Part shown: positions 14,238-24,440 of the stretch, piece by piece
Position numbering within the stretch: the first letter of the stretch is position 1
Layout: each line of letters begins with the position of its first letter
From: Enterobacter sp. JBIWA008
GTDB taxonomy: Bacteria; Pseudomonadota; Gammaproteobacteria; Enterobacterales; Enterobacteriaceae
Direction of reading: 5' to 3'
DNA length: 64,000 nucleotides
Assembly (NCBI RefSeq): GCF_019968765.1
Contig: NZ_CP074149.1
Span: 310,001-374,000, forward strand
Notes under the pieces: generated by a model
Database searches by the model: none
What the model was told of the DNA's origin: nothing
Seen by the model: the letters and a program-made list of their open reading frames with translations, nothing else
Translations under genes and position numbers: made by a program

Positions 14238-15191
14238 ATGAAAATGAACAAAACTCTCCTTGCCCTTTGTTTATCCGCAGGGCTGCTGGCAAGCGCGCCT
14301 GCCGTAACGCTCGCTAACGTCAATTTCGTTCCGCAAAACACAACTTCTGCGCCAGCCATTCCGACAGCGGCATTGCAACAGCTTGTCTGGACGCCTGTCG
14401 ATCAGTCTAAAACCCAGACCACCCAGCTCTCAACGGGCGGCCAAACGATTAATGTTCCGGGCATTACTGGCCCGGTCGCTGCGTATAGCGTACCTGCCAA
14501 TATCGGTGAGCTGGCCATTACCCTGACCAGTGAAGTCAACAAGCAGACGAGCGTATTTGCGCCTAACGTGCTGATTCTCGATCAGAACATGACGCCATCT
14601 GCCTTTTTCCCAAGTGAATACTTTACCTATCAGGAACCCGGTGTGATGAGCGCCGATCGCCTGGAAGGCGTCATGCGCCTGACGCCTGCGCTGGGCCAGC
14701 AAAAACTCTACGTGCTGGTCTTTACCACCGAGCAAGATCTCCATAAGACCACCACGCTGCTCGATCCGGCTAAAGCCTACGCAAAAGGCACCGGTAATGC
14801 GGTTCCGGATATTCCGGACCCGATCGCACGTCACGTCACCGACGGAACGTTAAAGCTGAAGGTGAAAACGAACAGCGGTTCCAGCGTGCTGGTCGGCCCG
14901 CTGTTTGGCTCCTCCGGTACCGGCCCTGTCACTGTAGGTAATACCGCTGCGCCTGCCTATACCGCACCTGCTGCCACGACAGCCGCACCGGTAGCGACCA
15001 CAGCGCCAGCCCCGGCGAAGAAAGCTGAGCCGGTACTGAACGACACCGAAGAATACTTCAACAATGCCATCAAGCAGGCGGTGAAGCGCGGCGATGTCGA
15101 TAAAGCGCTGAAACTGCTTGATGAAGCCGAACGTTTAGGTTCAACCACTGCCCGTTCCACCTTTATCAGCAGTGTAAAAGGCAAGGGGTAA
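14238..15191 (+). CDS. malM: Periplasmic maltose operon protein MalM
   Basis: Last gene of malK-lamB-malM, coding for a periplasmic protein of unclear function in the maltose regulon. It has 317 residues with signal peptide MKMNKTLLALCLSAGLLASAP.. The start at 14238 follows TTGAGGTGATAACA; an upstream in-frame extension overlaps the lamB/malM hairpin and is not conserved. Compared with E. coli MalM, the Ala/Pro/Thr-rich linker near residues 235-265 appears longer by roughly ten residues; the C-terminal helical part (DTEEYFNNAIKQAVKRGDVD) is conserved. Confidence 0.95.
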   Translation: MKMNKTLLALCLSAGLLASAPAVTLANVNFVPQNTTSAPAIPTAALQQLVWTPVDQSKTQTTQLSTGGQTINVPGITGPVAAYSVPANIGELAITLTSEVNKQTSVFAPNVLILDQNMTPSAFFPSEYFTYQEPGVMSADRLEGVMRLTPALGQQKLYVLVFTTEQDLHKTTTLLDPAKAYAKGTGNAVPDIPDPIARHVTDGTLKLKVKTNSGSSVLVGPLFGSSGTGPVTVGNTAAPAYTAPAATTAAPVATTAPAPAKKAEPVLNDTEEYFNNAIKQAVKRGDVDKALKLLDEAERLGSTTARSTFISSVKGKG

Positions 15192-15226
15192 CCGTTTCCC
15201 CGCAGTGCTGATTTGTTAGTCGTTTG

Positions 15227-15253
15227 GTGCGCCTGAGTGGGCGCACTTTTTTT
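15227..15253 (+). terminator. Intrinsic terminator of malK-lamB-malM
   Basis: GTGCGCC-TGAGTG-GGCGCAC stem (15227-15246) followed by seven T residues. Confidence 0.9.
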
Positions 15254-15371
15254 CGTATCCGCCAGGCTGTTGCGCCCATGTTGCGATCGTGATCGTTAAA
15301 TAACGTTTGGCCCCCCTCAATCCGCGTTTCTGCGATACAATGCCTGTACGTTATGTATCGGAGAGTCTGGC

Positions 15372-15869
15372 ATGTCACACCCTGCGCTAACGCAACTGCG
15401 TGCGCTGCGCTATTTCGACCAAATACCTGCGCTTGATCCTCAGCAACTGGACTGGTTGTTGCTGGAAGATTCGATGACGAAACGTTTTGAACAACAGGGT
15501 AAAACGGTCACGGTGACCCTGATCCAGGAAGGGTTTGTCTCTGGCGATGAGATCGCCAGTGAGCTGCCGCTGCTGCCGAAAGAGCCACGTTACTGGCTGC
15601 GCGAAATTTTACTCTGCGCTGACGGTGAGCCGTGGCTTGCCGGACGGACGGTGGTGCCCGAGTCCACCCTTTCCGGGCCAGAACTGGCGCTGCAGCGTCT
15701 GGGGAAAACGCCGCTGGGGCGTTACCTTTTCACCTCGTCTGAGCTTACCCGGGATTTTATTGAGATTGGTCGTGATGCCGAACTCTGGGGGCGTCGTTCC
15801 CGCCTTCGCCTGAGTGGTAAACCGTTAATTCTGACGGAGCTTTTTTTACCGGCATCACCGTTGTACTAA
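15372..15869 (+). CDS. ubiC: Chorismate pyruvate-lyase
   Basis: Converts chorismate to 4-hydroxybenzoate plus pyruvate, the first committed step of ubiquinone synthesis. 165 aa, the same as E. coli UbiC; conserved stretches include [19 protein letters not shown] and [14 protein letters not shown]. It forms an operon with ubiA 12 nt downstream. A -10-like TACAAT lies about 40 bp upstream. Confidence 0.98.
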   Translation: MSHPALTQLRALRYFDQIPALDPQQLDWLLLEDSMTKRFEQQGKTVTVTLIQEGFVSGDEIASELPLLPKEPRYWLREILLCADGEPWLAGRTVVPESTLSGPELALQRLGKTPLGRYLFTSSELTRDFIEIGRDAELWGRRSRLRLSGKPLILTELFLPASPLY

Positions 15870-15881
15870 GAGGAAGAAAAA

Positions 15882-16751
15882 ATGGAGTGGAGCCTGACGC
15901 AGAATAAGCTGTTGGCGTATCACCGCTTAATGCGTACCGATAAACCCATTGGCGCGTTACTGTTGCTGTGGCCGACCCTGTGGGCGCTGTGGCTTGCCAC
16001 GCCGGGCGTGCCGCCGCTGTGGATCCTGGCCGTGTTCGTTGCCGGCGTCTGGCTGATGCGCGCGGCGGGCTGCGTGGTGAATGACTATGCCGATCGTAAA
16101 TTCGACGGTCATGTTAAGCGTACTGCCGGTCGTCCGTTACCCAGCGGACAGGTCACCGGGAAAGAAGCCCGCGTGCTGTTCATTGTTCTGGTACTGCTCT
16201 CTTTCCTGCTGGTGTTAACCCTCAACACCATGACCATTCTGCTTTCCGTTGCGGCGCTGGCGTTGGCCTGGGTGTATCCGTTTATGAAGCGCTATACCCA
16301 CCTGCCTCAGGTGGTGCTGGGCGCGGCGTTTGGCTGGTCGATTCCGATGGCGTTTGCGGCGGTTAGTGAGTCCTTACCGCTCAGCTGCTGGCTGATGTTC
16401 CTGGCGAACATTCTCTGGGCCGTGGCCTACGACACGCAATACGCGATGGTTGACCGCGACGATGACCTGAAAATTGGCATCAAATCCACCGCCATCCTTT
16501 TTGGCCGTCAGGACAAGCTGATTATCGGTATTCTGCAGGTCGCGGTACTGGCGCTGATGGTCGCGATTGGTCGCCTGAACGGGCTGAACTGGGAGTTCTA
16601 CTGGTCAGTGCTGGTGGCGGGGCTGCTGTTTGCTTATCAGCAGAAGCTTATCGCTAAGCGTGAACGCGACGCCTGCTTTAAGGCGTTTATGAACAATAAC
16701 TACGTCGGTCTGGTGCTCTTTTTAGGCCTGGCGATGAGCTATTTCTCCTGA
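15882..16751 (+). CDS. ubiA: 4-hydroxybenzoate octaprenyltransferase
   Basis: Integral inner-membrane prenyltransferase attaching the polyprenyl tail to 4-hydroxybenzoate. 289 aa with about nine membrane segments and both Asp-rich motifs: [15 protein letters not shown] near residue 67 and [17 protein letters not shown] near 187. Preceded by AAGAGGAAGAAAA. In E. coli the next gene is plsB; here a REP pair and zntA follow, and plsB lies about 30 kb further on. Confidence 0.98.
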   Translation: MEWSLTQNKLLAYHRLMRTDKPIGALLLLWPTLWALWLATPGVPPLWILAVFVAGVWLMRAAGCVVNDYADRKFDGHVKRTAGRPLPSGQVTGKEARVLFIVLVLLSFLLVLTLNTMTILLSVAALALAWVYPFMKRYTHLPQVVLGAAFGWSIPMAFAAVSESLPLSCWLMFLANILWAVAYDTQYAMVDRDDDLKIGIKSTAILFGRQDKLIIGILQVAVLALMVAIGRLNGLNWEFYWSVLVAGLLFAYQQKLIAKRERDACFKAFMNNNYVGLVLFLGLAMSYFS

Positions 16752-16757
16752 AAAAAT

Positions 16758-16840
16758 GCCCGGTGGCGCTGACGCTTACCGGGCCTACGTGTCGTGCTGA
16801 ATTGTAGGCCGGGTAAGGCGCAGCCGCCACCCGGCTTTTT
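16758..16840. repeat. REP-like palindrome pair (family A) at the ubiA-zntA seam
   Basis: First unit GCCCGGTGGCGCTGACGC..ACCGGGCCTAC (16758-16788), second unit GTAGGCCGGGTAAGGCG..CCACCCGGC with a T run (16804-16840). It starts 7 nt after the ubiA stop, and the zntA stop codon lies in the T run. It fills the entire gap between the two convergent genes, marking one edge of the relocated block. Confidence 0.9.
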
Positions 16841-19011
16841 TACCGGCGACGCAGCAGCCGCAGCGCGTTCGCCGTCACCAGCACCGTTGCCCCGGTATCC
16901 GCCAGCACCGCCAGCCACAGGCCGGTCATGCCGAGCAGGGTCGTCACCAGGAAAATCCCTTTCAGCCCGAGCGCGATGCCGATGTTCTGACGGATATTGG
17001 CCCGCGTCGCGCGCGCAAGATCGATCATCTGGGCCAGCCCGGTCAGCCGGTTGTGCGTCAATGCCGCGTCGGCCGTTTCCAGCGCCACGTCGGTGCCGCT
17101 GCCCATCGCAATACCGATGGTGGACGCTTTCATCGCCGGGGCATCGTTAATCCCGTCACCGACCATCGCCAGCGGCGCCTGAGCGTTCAGCTCCGTCACC
17201 GCGCTGACCTTATCCGCAGGCAACAATCCGGCTTTAAACTCCAGCCCCAGCTCACTGGCAATCGCTGCCGCCGCGCGAGGGTTATCACCGGTGAGAATAA
17301 CGCCCTGTACGCCCAGCTGATGCAGCGCCGCCACGGCTTCTTTTGCGTCATCGCGCAGGGTATCGCGCAGCGCCAGCATTCCTTTCGCCACGCCGTCCTG
17401 CATGACAACAACGACCGTTTGCCCGGCCTGTTCTAACGCCTCAACCTCTGGATTAGAAGACTTACCCGCCGCGACAATCAGAACCTTTTTACCGTCAACG
17501 ACGGCCTCAATCCCTGACCCGACCAGCGCTCGTTGGGCGGTTGCCGGAGGGATGTTCAGCCCGCGCGACTGCGCTTCACGCACAATCGCCTGCGCCAGCG
17601 GGTGAGTGGCCCCCTGCTCAACGGCGGCGGCCAATGTAAGCAGTTCATCTTCACTGATTTCCTGTGGATACACGCCGGTCACCTGCGGCTTGCCGACGGT
17701 TAACGTACCGGTTTTATCGAAGGCGATATGCTGAACCTGGCTCAGTTGCTCCAGCGCCGCGCCGCCCTTAATCAGCGCGCCGCGACGTGCCGCTGCCGCC
17801 AGACCTGAGGTAATCGCCGCCGGGGTGGAAATCACCAGCGCGCACGGGCAGCCAATCAGCAGCAGCGTCAGCCCTTTATAAATCCAACCCTCCCACGGCG
17901 CGCCAAAGAACAGCGGCGGGACGACGGTGACCAGCAGGGCAATCAGCATGATGGCGGGGGTATAAATCCGGCTGAAGCGATCGATAAAGCGTTCGACCGG
18001 CGCACGGCGCTCCTCCGCCTCTTCAATCAGCTTCAGGATACGGTCGATGGCGCTGTCGCCCGGCTCGGAAAGCACGGTGAGCTGCACCAGACGGTCGACG
18101 CTGGTGGCGCCAGCTGGCACTTTTTCACCCGCGGCACGCTCTACCGGAATGGATTCCCCGGTCAGGGCGCTTTCATCAAAGCTTGCGGTGGTGGTGAGCA
18201 GCGCGCCGTCTGCAGGCAGACGCCCCCCTGCGGCCACTTCAATCACGTCGCCAGGGCGCAGCGTATTGATGGCAACCGTTTCACGCGTGCCGTTTATCAC
18301 GCGTGTGGCGGTTTCCGGCTTCAGCGCCATCAGCGCGCTGACCCCTTTACGCGCCCGGCTCGCCGCCCAGCCCTCAAGACGCTCGCCGATTAAGAACAGC
18401 AACAGCACCATCGCCGCTTCTGCCGTCGCGCCAATAAACAGCGCGCCGATTGCCGCCACGCTCATCAGCGTTTCGATGGCAAACCAGCTGCCGCTTTTTA
18501 TCAGGCGCAGCGCCTGGCGGGCAATTGGGAACAGGCCGACCAGCGTGGTGGCGATAAACGCCAGATTGCCGAACGGATGGTTAATCTGCTCCAGACCCCA
18601 GCTCAGGGCCATCATAATGATGAGGGTAATGAGCGGCAGGTTTTCTTTCAGGGAGGAGATTTTTTCAACGGGCGCCGTTTCGCTGCGCAGGGTATAGCCC
18701 GCCTTGCTGACTGCGTCTTCAACCTGTTTGCTGACGTCGTTATCGGCGCTAACCAGGAGCTTTTCGGTGGCGAACAGCACCTGAGCGTGACTCACGCCCG
18801 GCACTTGTTTGACGGCGTTTTCCACTTTGCGGGCGCAGGCCGCGCAGTCCATGCCGTTGACGACCCAGCTGTAGCGGTTGCCGCTTTCAGGAAGGGGTTG
18901 AGTTTGCGTTTCGCACGCACCTTCGCAGCAGCAGTCGTCTTTCGACGGAACCGGGCTGAGCTTAAGTGCTGAGAATTGAGGTACTTTTTTTGGTGTTTCT
19001 GGAGTCGACAT
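16840..19011 (-). CDS. zntA: Zn(II)/Cd(II)/Pb(II)-exporting P-type ATPase
   Basis: P1B-type ATPase expelling zinc, cadmium and lead across the inner membrane. 723 aa. The Cys-rich DCCCEGAC near residue 28 and HMA motif GMDCAAC near 56 bind metal. The membrane CPC motif (GCPCALVIS), phosphorylation motif DKTGTLT and hinge GDGINDAPA are intact. The start MSTPETPKK at 19011 matches the E. coli N-terminus; a longer in-frame extension would run across the zntA promoter. Zinc control by a MerR-type promoter is visible directly upstream. Confidence 0.98.
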   Translation of the reverse strand: MSTPETPKKVPQFSALKLSPVPSKDDCCCEGACETQTQPLPESGNRYSWVVNGMDCAACARKVENAVKQVPGVSHAQVLFATEKLLVSADNDVSKQVEDAVSKAGYTLRSETAPVEKISSLKENLPLITLIIMMALSWGLEQINHPFGNLAFIATTLVGLFPIARQALRLIKSGSWFAIETLMSVAAIGALFIGATAEAAMVLLLFLIGERLEGWAASRARKGVSALMALKPETATRVINGTRETVAINTLRPGDVIEVAAGGRLPADGALLTTTASFDESALTGESIPVERAAGEKVPAGATSVDRLVQLTVLSEPGDSAIDRILKLIEEAEERRAPVERFIDRFSRIYTPAIMLIALLVTVVPPLFFGAPWEGWIYKGLTLLLIGCPCALVISTPAAITSGLAAAARRGALIKGGAALEQLSQVQHIAFDKTGTLTVGKPQVTGVYPQEISEDELLTLAAAVEQGATHPLAQAIVREAQSRGLNIPPATAQRALVGSGIEAVVDGKKVLIVAAGKSSNPEVEALEQAGQTVVVVMQDGVAKGMLALRDTLRDDAKEAVAALHQLGVQGVILTGDNPRAAAAIASELGLEFKAGLLPADKVSAVTELNAQAPLAMVGDGINDAPAMKASTIGIAMGSGTDVALETADAALTHNRLTGLAQMIDLARATRANIRQNIGIALGLKGIFLVTTLLGMTGLWLAVLADTGATVLVTANALRLLRRR

Positions 19012-19048
19012 GGCAGTCTCCGGCAATGATAATTTTCTCATTAACCGC

Positions 19049-19080
19049 AGCATACACTCTGGAGTCGACTCCAGAGTCAA
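19049..19080 (-). promoter_or_regulatory. zntA promoter with ZntR operator
   Basis: On the minus strand TTGACT (19075-19080) and TATGCT (19049-19054) are 20 bp apart, the over-long spacing typical of MerR-family promoters. The spacer contains the 22-bp perfect palindrome ACTCTGGAGTC/GACTCCAGAGT at 19056-19077, matching the E. coli ZntR site. The -35 begins only 7 bp after the yhhN stop codon. Confidence 0.93.
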
Positions 19081-19087
19081 GCGTTAT

Positions 19088-19714
19088 TTAGATATACAGC
19101 GAACGCACAATCAGGAAATGCCCGGCAAAGTAACATGCGGCGGCAATCGCGTTATCCGCCCGGAAGCGGCGGCGATAGTGGCTGCCCAGCCAGACGATAT
19201 TCCCGATCAGCAGCAGCGCGGCGCCGAAGAACGCGGACATCGCCGGAGCGGTCGGACGGAAGAACCACAGCTCGCCAGCCAGCCACACCATCACCAGGGT
19301 CATGGCGATAAACGTACAGACCGGCAAACGCATCTCTTCCAGACGTGTCCAGATCACCGCAATCAACAGTGCGCCAATCACCAGCAGCACCAGCGGCAGT
19401 GGCCAGAAGAAGGAGAGCGTCATCTGGCTGGCAAAGTAGATGGTATACAGCAGATGGGAGAGAAAGAACGCCCCTACGGCGTACAGCAGGCGCTGGCGGG
19501 GGAGCAGAGTCAGCGCATCGCCTATCAGGGACGCACACAGCCCGGCGAGCACCAGATAGCTGACGGCGTTAAACATCGGCGCTTGCCAGGCCAGCAGCAG
19601 CAGGAGCAGCAGCGTGACCGGTTTAAACAACCAGCGCTGCCAGGTGGGACCGCGGTACGACGCATCGACATAAAGCCATGCGGAAAAACAGACAGCGATA
19701 AATGACCAAAGCAT
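19088..19714 (-). CDS. yhhN: YhhN/TMEM86-family membrane protein
   Basis: A 208-aa protein with about eight hydrophobic segments. It belongs to the YhhN/TMEM86 family, whose animal members include lysoplasmalogenase; the bacterial function is not established. Conserved polar residues sit in helices ([22 protein letters not shown]). GGGAGTTAAT precedes the ATG. Lies immediately upstream of the zntA promoter, as in E. coli. Confidence 0.92.
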   Translation of the reverse strand: MLWSFIAVCFSAWLYVDASYRGPTWQRWLFKPVTLLLLLLLAWQAPMFNAVSYLVLAGLCASLIGDALTLLPRQRLLYAVGAFFLSHLLYTIYFASQMTLSFFWPLPLVLLVIGALLIAVIWTRLEEMRLPVCTFIAMTLVMVWLAGELWFFRPTAPAMSAFFGAALLLIGNIVWLGSHYRRRFRADNAIAAACYFAGHFLIVRSLYI

Positions 19715-19843
19715 ATTAACTCCCTGTATCTGTTAAGTCTGAATAATCAGTTTCTGATCCAGTGTAGTGACGCGGGCGGGCGTTTGGCAATGCCGGGGAA
19801 GGCAAGGTATCCTGAATTCCGCAAAATCTGATGGGATTGTCGA

Positions 19844-20200
19844 ATGAGCAAGATGCCGCTGTTTTTCATTATCGTGGTGGCGATTATCGTCATTGCCGCC
19901 TCGTTCCGTTTCGTGCAGCAGCGCCGCGAGAAGGCGGATAACGATGCCGCACCGCTGATGCAAAAGCGCGTGGTGGTGAGCAATAAACGCGAGAAGCCGC
20001 TCAACGACCGCCGCTCGCGCCAGCAGCAGGTGACGCCAGCAGGAGCCAGCATGCGCTATGAAGCGAGCTTCAGGCCGGAAACGGGCGGCCTGGAGATGAC
20101 CTTCCGCCTGGAGGCGAAGCAATACCATCAGCTGACGGTGGGAGAGAAAGGAACGCTAAGCTACAAAGGGTCGCGCTTTGAAGATTTTAGGGCTGAGTAA
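19844..20200 (+). CDS. yhhM: YhhM, DUF2500 family single-span protein
   Basis: A 118-aa protein starting with one membrane helix (MPLFFIIVVAIIVIAASFRF), followed by a basic, Arg/Lys-rich soluble part and a small beta-rich C-terminal domain (MTFRLEAKQYHQLTVGEKGT). It is the orthologue of E. coli YhhM, function unknown. Divergent from yhhN; a family B repeat follows the stop. Confidence 0.9.
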   Translation: MSKMPLFFIIVVAIIVIAASFRFVQQRREKADNDAAPLMQKRVVVSNKREKPLNDRRSRQQQVTPAGASMRYEASFRPETGGLEMTFRLEAKQYHQLTVGEKGTLSYKGSRFEDFRAE

Positions 20201-20210
20201 TGCGCGATCG

Positions 20211-20250
20211 GTTCCCTCTCCCTGTGGGAGAGGGGTAGGGTGAGGGCATC
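20211..20250. repeat. CCCTCTCC/GGGAGAGG repeat (family B)
   Basis: CCCTCTCCCTGTGGGAGAGG followed by GGTAGGGTGAGGGCATC. It sits between convergent yhhM and yhhL and could serve both as a 3'-end hairpin. Confidence 0.85.
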
Positions 20251-20260
20251 AGGCCACACC

Positions 20261-20542
20261 TTACTTCTTCACCTGCGCCTTAAACTTCTTCATCCAGACC
20301 AGCAGTTCAAACACGCCGAAAATAAACACGCGCAGCTGCTGCCAGCCCGTCATCTGCGGGCCGTCTTTCGGCAGGCCGTTTTTCAGCATCACCATCTGCA
20401 GGGCGTGCATGAACGACGTGAAAATCAGCGCCACGTTAACGAAAATGTTCATCGGGCGCGGGAACGGGTGCACCAGATTCAGAATCAGGAACGCCCAGAC
20501 GCCCAGCATCAGCAAACGTCCCAGGTTAATCAGTACCGGCAT
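20261..20542 (-). CDS. yhhL: YhhL, DUF1145 family membrane protein
   Basis: A 93-aa protein with about three hydrophobic segments, orthologous to E. coli YhhL; function unknown. The ATG at 20542 (MPVLINLGRLLMLG) is chosen because AAGGAGG sits 7 nt upstream; the reading frame extends further upstream but only inside rsmD. Overlaps the rsmD 3' end by 17 nt, indicating translational coupling. Confidence 0.9.
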   Translation of the reverse strand: MPVLINLGRLLMLGVWAFLILNLVHPFPRPMNIFVNVALIFTSFMHALQMVMLKNGLPKDGPQMTGWQQLRVFIFGVFELLVWMKKFKAQVKK

Positions 20543-21128
20543 CGGATCCTCCTTGTGCCTTACGGTGATACAGACGATAAGCAACCTGACCTGCGACTTT
20601 TTCACGGTGCAGGTCCCAGTGAGCAGGAACCGGCGGCAAACCGTTTTCCACTTCGCTTTCAACGTAAATTAGCGCGTCATCCGCAAGCCAGCCGTTTTGC
20701 TCCAGCAGCGACAACGTCTCCTCCAGCAGCCCCTTGCGGAACGGCGGGTCGACAAATACCACGTTGTGCGGCGTGCCTTTCTGCGCAAGAAAACTCAGCG
20801 TGTTGGTGTTCACGACTTTGGCGTTGCTCGCCTTCAGCGTCGCCAGATTTTGCTGCAGCGTCTGCGCCACGCCGCGCTCCATCTCCAGCAGCGTGGCGCT
20901 GGCGGCATAGCGCGACAGCGCTTCCAGCCCGAGCGCGCCGCTTCCGGCGAAGCAGTCCAGGCAGCGGGCGTCTACCATTGACGGGGCCAGCCAGTTAAAC
21001 AGCGTCTCGCGCACGCGGTCGGTAGTCGGGCGTAAACCGGGGCTGTCCGGCACCGGTAATTTCCGGCCTCGCCACTGACCGCCGATAATACGAATTTGAC
21101 CGGCCGGGGCGCGGTTGGGTTTCTTCAT
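20526..21128 (-). CDS. rsmD: 16S rRNA (guanine-966-N2)-methyltransferase
   Basis: SAM-dependent methyltransferase modifying G966 in helix 31 of 16S rRNA. 200 aa. SAM-binding motif LDCFAGSGALGLEALSR near residue 58 and catalytic motif VFVDPPF near 123 are present. The N-terminal GGQWRGRKLPVPDSPGLRPT is typical of the family. Divergent from ftsY and upstream of yhhL in a two-gene unit. Confidence 0.97.
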   Translation of the reverse strand: MKKPNRAPAGQIRIIGGQWRGRKLPVPDSPGLRPTTDRVRETLFNWLAPSMVDARCLDCFAGSGALGLEALSRYAASATLLEMERGVAQTLQQNLATLKASNAKVVNTNTLSFLAQKGTPHNVVFVDPPFRKGLLEETLSLLEQNGWLADDALIYVESEVENGLPPVPAHWDLHREKVAGQVAYRLYHRKAQGGSDAGTD

Positions 21129-21255
21129 CTCAGGAAAGCTCTGTTAACAATTGGCCTGCGATTGCGGGCGGTGATGTCAATTAAGTAAAGTGTTAGACTA
21201 TTTCATCATTTTTTTAGCTTCCATGTATATAGCGCCGCGAGGAGTGTAGTCGCAG

Positions 21256-22716
21256 ATGGCAAAACAAAAAAAACGTGGCTTCTTTTCCTGGCTGGGCTTC
21301 GGTGAAAAAGAGCAAGAAACAGAACAGAAAACCGAAGAGCAACAAGCCGTTGAAGAGCAGTCACAGCCTGAAACGCCTGTAGAAACCGCCGCGGTTGTCG
21401 AAGCGGAAGAAACGGCGCACAGCAAAGAAGAGATTGAATCCTTTGCAGAAGAGGTGGTTGAGGTCACGGAACAGGTTCAGGAGAGCGAGAGGCCAGAACC
21501 GGTTATCGTTGAGGACATTACCGAAGCGCCACAGGCCGTTATCGAGCACGAAGAGCTGCCGCTGCCGGAAGAGGTGAAAGCCGAAGAGGTGTCTGCCGAA
21601 GAGTGGCAGGCCGAAGCGGAAACCGTTGAAATTGTTGAGGCGGTGGAAGACGAAGCGGCACGCGAGCCAGAGCTGACCGACGAAGAGCTGGAAGCCCAGG
21701 CGCTGGCAGCGGAAGCAGCGGAAGAGGCGGTCATCGTCGTGCCGGTGGAAGAACAGCCGGAAGAAGAGATCGTTCAGGAGCAGGAAAAACCGACCAAAGA
21801 AGGTTTCTTCGCACGCCTGAAGCGCAGCCTGCTCAAAACCAAAGAAAACTTAGGTTCCGGATTTATCAGTCTGTTCCGCGGCAAGAAGATCGACGACGAT
21901 CTCTTTGAAGAGCTGGAAGAACAGCTGCTGATTGCGGACGTCGGCGTGGAAACCACCCGTAAGATCATCGCCAATCTGACCGAAGGGGCGAGCCGCAAAC
22001 AGCTACGCGACGCCGAAGCGCTGTACGGTCTGCTGAAAGACGAGATGGGTGAAATTCTCGCAAAAGTTGACGAACCGCTTAATATTGAAGGCAAAACGCC
22101 ATTTGTTATTCTGATGGTCGGCGTGAACGGCGTGGGTAAAACCACCACCATCGGCAAGCTGGCACGTCAGTTCGAGCAGCAGGGCAAATCGGTGATGCTG
22201 GCGGCGGGCGATACCTTCCGTGCGGCAGCGGTTGAGCAGCTGCAGGTCTGGGGCCAGCGCAACAATATCCCGGTGATTGCCCAGCATACCGGCGCGGATT
22301 CCGCGTCCGTGATCTTCGACGCCATCCAGGCGGCGAAGGCGCGCAACGTGGACGTGCTGATTGCCGATACCGCAGGGCGTTTGCAGAACAAATCGCATCT
22401 GATGGAAGAGTTGAAGAAAATCGTTCGCGTCATGAAGAAGCTGGACGAAGACGCACCGCATGAAATTATGCTGACCATTGATGCCAGCACCGGACAGAAC
22501 GCCATCAGTCAGGCGAAGCTGTTCAATGAAGCGGTAGGACTGACGGGGATCGCGCTGACCAAACTGGACGGCACCGCGAAAGGCGGGGTGATTTTCTCCG
22601 TGGCCGATCAGTTCGGCATTCCTATCCGTTACATCGGTGTGGGCGAGCGTATTGAGGATTTACGTCCGTTTAAGGCGGATGACTTTATTGAGGCATTATT
22701 TGCCCGAGAGGACTAA
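21256..22716 (+). CDS. ftsY: Signal recognition particle receptor FtsY
   Basis: GTPase that docks SRP-bound ribosomes at the inner membrane. 486 aa. A basic N-terminal patch (MAKQKKRGFFSWLGFGEKE) precedes a long Glu-rich A domain (about residues 15-180) containing no reliable fold. The NG domain follows, with G1 GVNGVGKTTT, RAAAVEQLQ, G3 DTAGRLQNK and G4 TKLDGTAKGG. First gene of the ftsYEX operon; the A domain is somewhat shorter than in E. coli (497 aa in total there). Confidence 0.98.
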   Translation: MAKQKKRGFFSWLGFGEKEQETEQKTEEQQAVEEQSQPETPVETAAVVEAEETAHSKEEIESFAEEVVEVTEQVQESERPEPVIVEDITEAPQAVIEHEELPLPEEVKAEEVSAEEWQAEAETVEIVEAVEDEAAREPELTDEELEAQALAAEAAEEAVIVVPVEEQPEEEIVQEQEKPTKEGFFARLKRSLLKTKENLGSGFISLFRGKKIDDDLFEELEEQLLIADVGVETTRKIIANLTEGASRKQLRDAEALYGLLKDEMGEILAKVDEPLNIEGKTPFVILMVGVNGVGKTTTIGKLARQFEQQGKSVMLAAGDTFRAAAVEQLQVWGQRNNIPVIAQHTGADSASVIFDAIQAAKARNVDVLIADTAGRLQNKSHLMEELKKIVRVMKKLDEDAPHEIMLTIDASTGQNAISQAKLFNEAVGLTGIALTKLDGTAKGGVIFSVADQFGIPIRYIGVGERIEDLRPFKADDFIEALFARED

Positions 22717-22718
22717 CA

Positions 22719-23384
22719 ATGATTCGCTTTGAACACGTCAGCAAGGCCTATCTCGGTGGGAGACAAGCGCTGCAGGGGGTGACATTCCACCTGCAGCCGG
22801 GCGAGATGGCATTCCTGACCGGCCATTCCGGCGCGGGGAAAAGTACCCTGCTCAAGCTTATCTGTGGTATCGAGCGGCCAAGCGCCGGGAAAATCTTTTT
22901 CGGCGGCCATGAGATCAGCCGCCTGAAAAACCGCGAAGTGCCGTTCCTGCGTCGTCAGATCGGCATGATTTTCCAGGATCACCACCTGCTGATGGATCGT
23001 ACCGTTTTCGATAACGTGGCGATTCCGCTGATTATTGCCGGCGCCAGCTATGACGATATCCGCCGTCGCGTCTCTGCGGCGCTGGACAAGGTCGGGCTGC
23101 TGGACAAAGCGAAGAACTTCCCGATCCAGCTCTCCGGCGGTGAGCAGCAGCGCGTGGGTATCGCCCGCGCGGTAGTGAACAAGCCTGCGGTGCTGCTGGC
23201 GGATGAACCGACCGGTAACCTGGACGATGCCCTGTCAGAAGGGATTTTGCGTCTGTTTGAGGAATTCAACCGCGTAGGGGTCACGGTATTGATGGCGACG
23301 CACGATATCGGGCTGATTTCCCGTCGTTCGTACCGCATGCTGACCCTGAGCGACGGGCATTTGCACGGAGGCCACGGTGAATAA
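22719..23384 (+). CDS. ftsE: Cell-division ABC ATPase FtsE
   Basis: ATPase of the FtsEX complex that activates septal murein hydrolases through EnvC. 221 aa with Walker [10 protein letters not shown], signature [14 protein letters not shown], Walker [13 protein letters not shown] and the H-loop MATHDIG. Starts 2 nt after the ftsY stop and overlaps ftsX by 8 nt, so the three genes are translationally linked. Confidence 0.98.
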   Translation: MIRFEHVSKAYLGGRQALQGVTFHLQPGEMAFLTGHSGAGKSTLLKLICGIERPSAGKIFFGGHEISRLKNREVPFLRRQIGMIFQDHHLLMDRTVFDNVAIPLIIAGASYDDIRRRVSAALDKVGLLDKAKNFPIQLSGGEQQRVGIARAVVNKPAVLLADEPTGNLDDALSEGILRLFEEFNRVGVTVLMATHDIGLISRRSYRMLTLSDGHLHGGHGE

Positions 23385-24432
23385 GCGTGATGCAATGAAC
23401 CAGATTCGGCAGTTCGGCAACCGGTTTGACCGTTTCCGTAAGCCGCAGGGCGGCGGTGACGGCAATCGCAACGCGCCTAAGCGCCAGAAGGCGGCGCCAA
23501 AGCCGGCTTCCCGCAAGACCAACGTGTTTAACGAGCAGGTGCGCTACGCCTTCCACGGCGCGCTACAGGACCTCAAAAGCAAACCGCTGGCGACGTTCCT
23601 GACGGTGATGGTCATCGCCATCTCCCTGACGCTGCCCAGCGTCTGCTATATGGTCTATAAAAACGTGAACCAGGCCGCGTCGCAGTATTATCCGTCCCCG
23701 CAGATCACGGTTTATCTGGATAAAGCGCTCGACGATAACGCGGCGGCCCAGGTTGTCGGACAAATTCAGGCCGAGCAGGGCGTGGAGAAGGTCAACTATC
23801 TCTCACGTGAAGACGCGCTGGGCGAGTTCCGTAACTGGTCTGGCTTTGGCGGCGCGCTGGATATGCTCGAAGAGAACCCGCTTCCCGCCGTGGCGGTGGT
23901 GATCCCGAAGCTGGATTTTCAGGGGACCGATTCGCTTAACACCCTGCGCGATCGCATCACGCGCATAAAGGGCATTGATGAAGTGCGCATGGACGACAGC
24001 TGGTTTGCGCGTCTTTCTGCCCTGACCGGGCTGGTAGGACGCGTCGCGGCGATGATTGGCGTGCTGATGGTGGCGGCGGTCTTCCTCGTCATCGGCAACA
24101 GCGTGCGCCTGAGCATCTTTGCCCGTCGCGATACCATCAACGTGCAGAAACTGATTGGTGCGACGGATGGCTTCATCCTCCGACCGTTCCTCTACGGTGG
24201 CGCATTACTCGGTTTTTCCGGCGCATTTCTTTCACTGATATTGTCAGAAATTTTGGTGATGCGGCTTTCGTCTGCCGTGACTGAAGTAGCGCAGGTTTTC
24301 GGAACGAAGTTTGATATCAGTGGCTTAGGATTCGATGAGTGTCTGTTACTGCTGCTGGTGTGTTCAATGATTGGGTGGGTGGCAGCCTGGCTGGCAACCG
24401 TTCAACATTTACGTCACTTTACTCCCGACTAA
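23377..24432 (+). CDS. ftsX: Cell-division ABC transporter membrane subunit FtsX
   Basis: Membrane partner of FtsE, 351 aa. A basic N-terminal cytoplasmic tail (rich in Arg/Lys, residues 1-60) precedes the first helix. A periplasmic domain (about 100-220) binds EnvC in E. coli, and three further helices follow. Start is GTG at 23377 inside the ftsE 3' end ([15 protein letters not shown]), matching the family N-terminus. Confidence 0.97.
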   Translation: MNKRDAMNQIRQFGNRFDRFRKPQGGGDGNRNAPKRQKAAPKPASRKTNVFNEQVRYAFHGALQDLKSKPLATFLTVMVIAISLTLPSVCYMVYKNVNQAASQYYPSPQITVYLDKALDDNAAAQVVGQIQAEQGVEKVNYLSREDALGEFRNWSGFGGALDMLEENPLPAVAVVIPKLDFQGTDSLNTLRDRITRIKGIDEVRMDDSWFARLSALTGLVGRVAAMIGVLMVAAVFLVIGNSVRLSIFARRDTINVQKLIGATDGFILRPFLYGGALLGFSGAFLSLILSEILVMRLSSAVTEVAQVFGTKFDISGLGFDECLLLLLVCSMIGWVAAWLATVQHLRHFTPD

Positions 24433-24440
24433 TAAAAGCG

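Noticed and set aside
18960..19080. Longer N-terminus for ZntA starting at 19080
   Set aside because: It would translate the zntA promoter and ZntR palindrome; homology begins at MSTPETPKK (19011).
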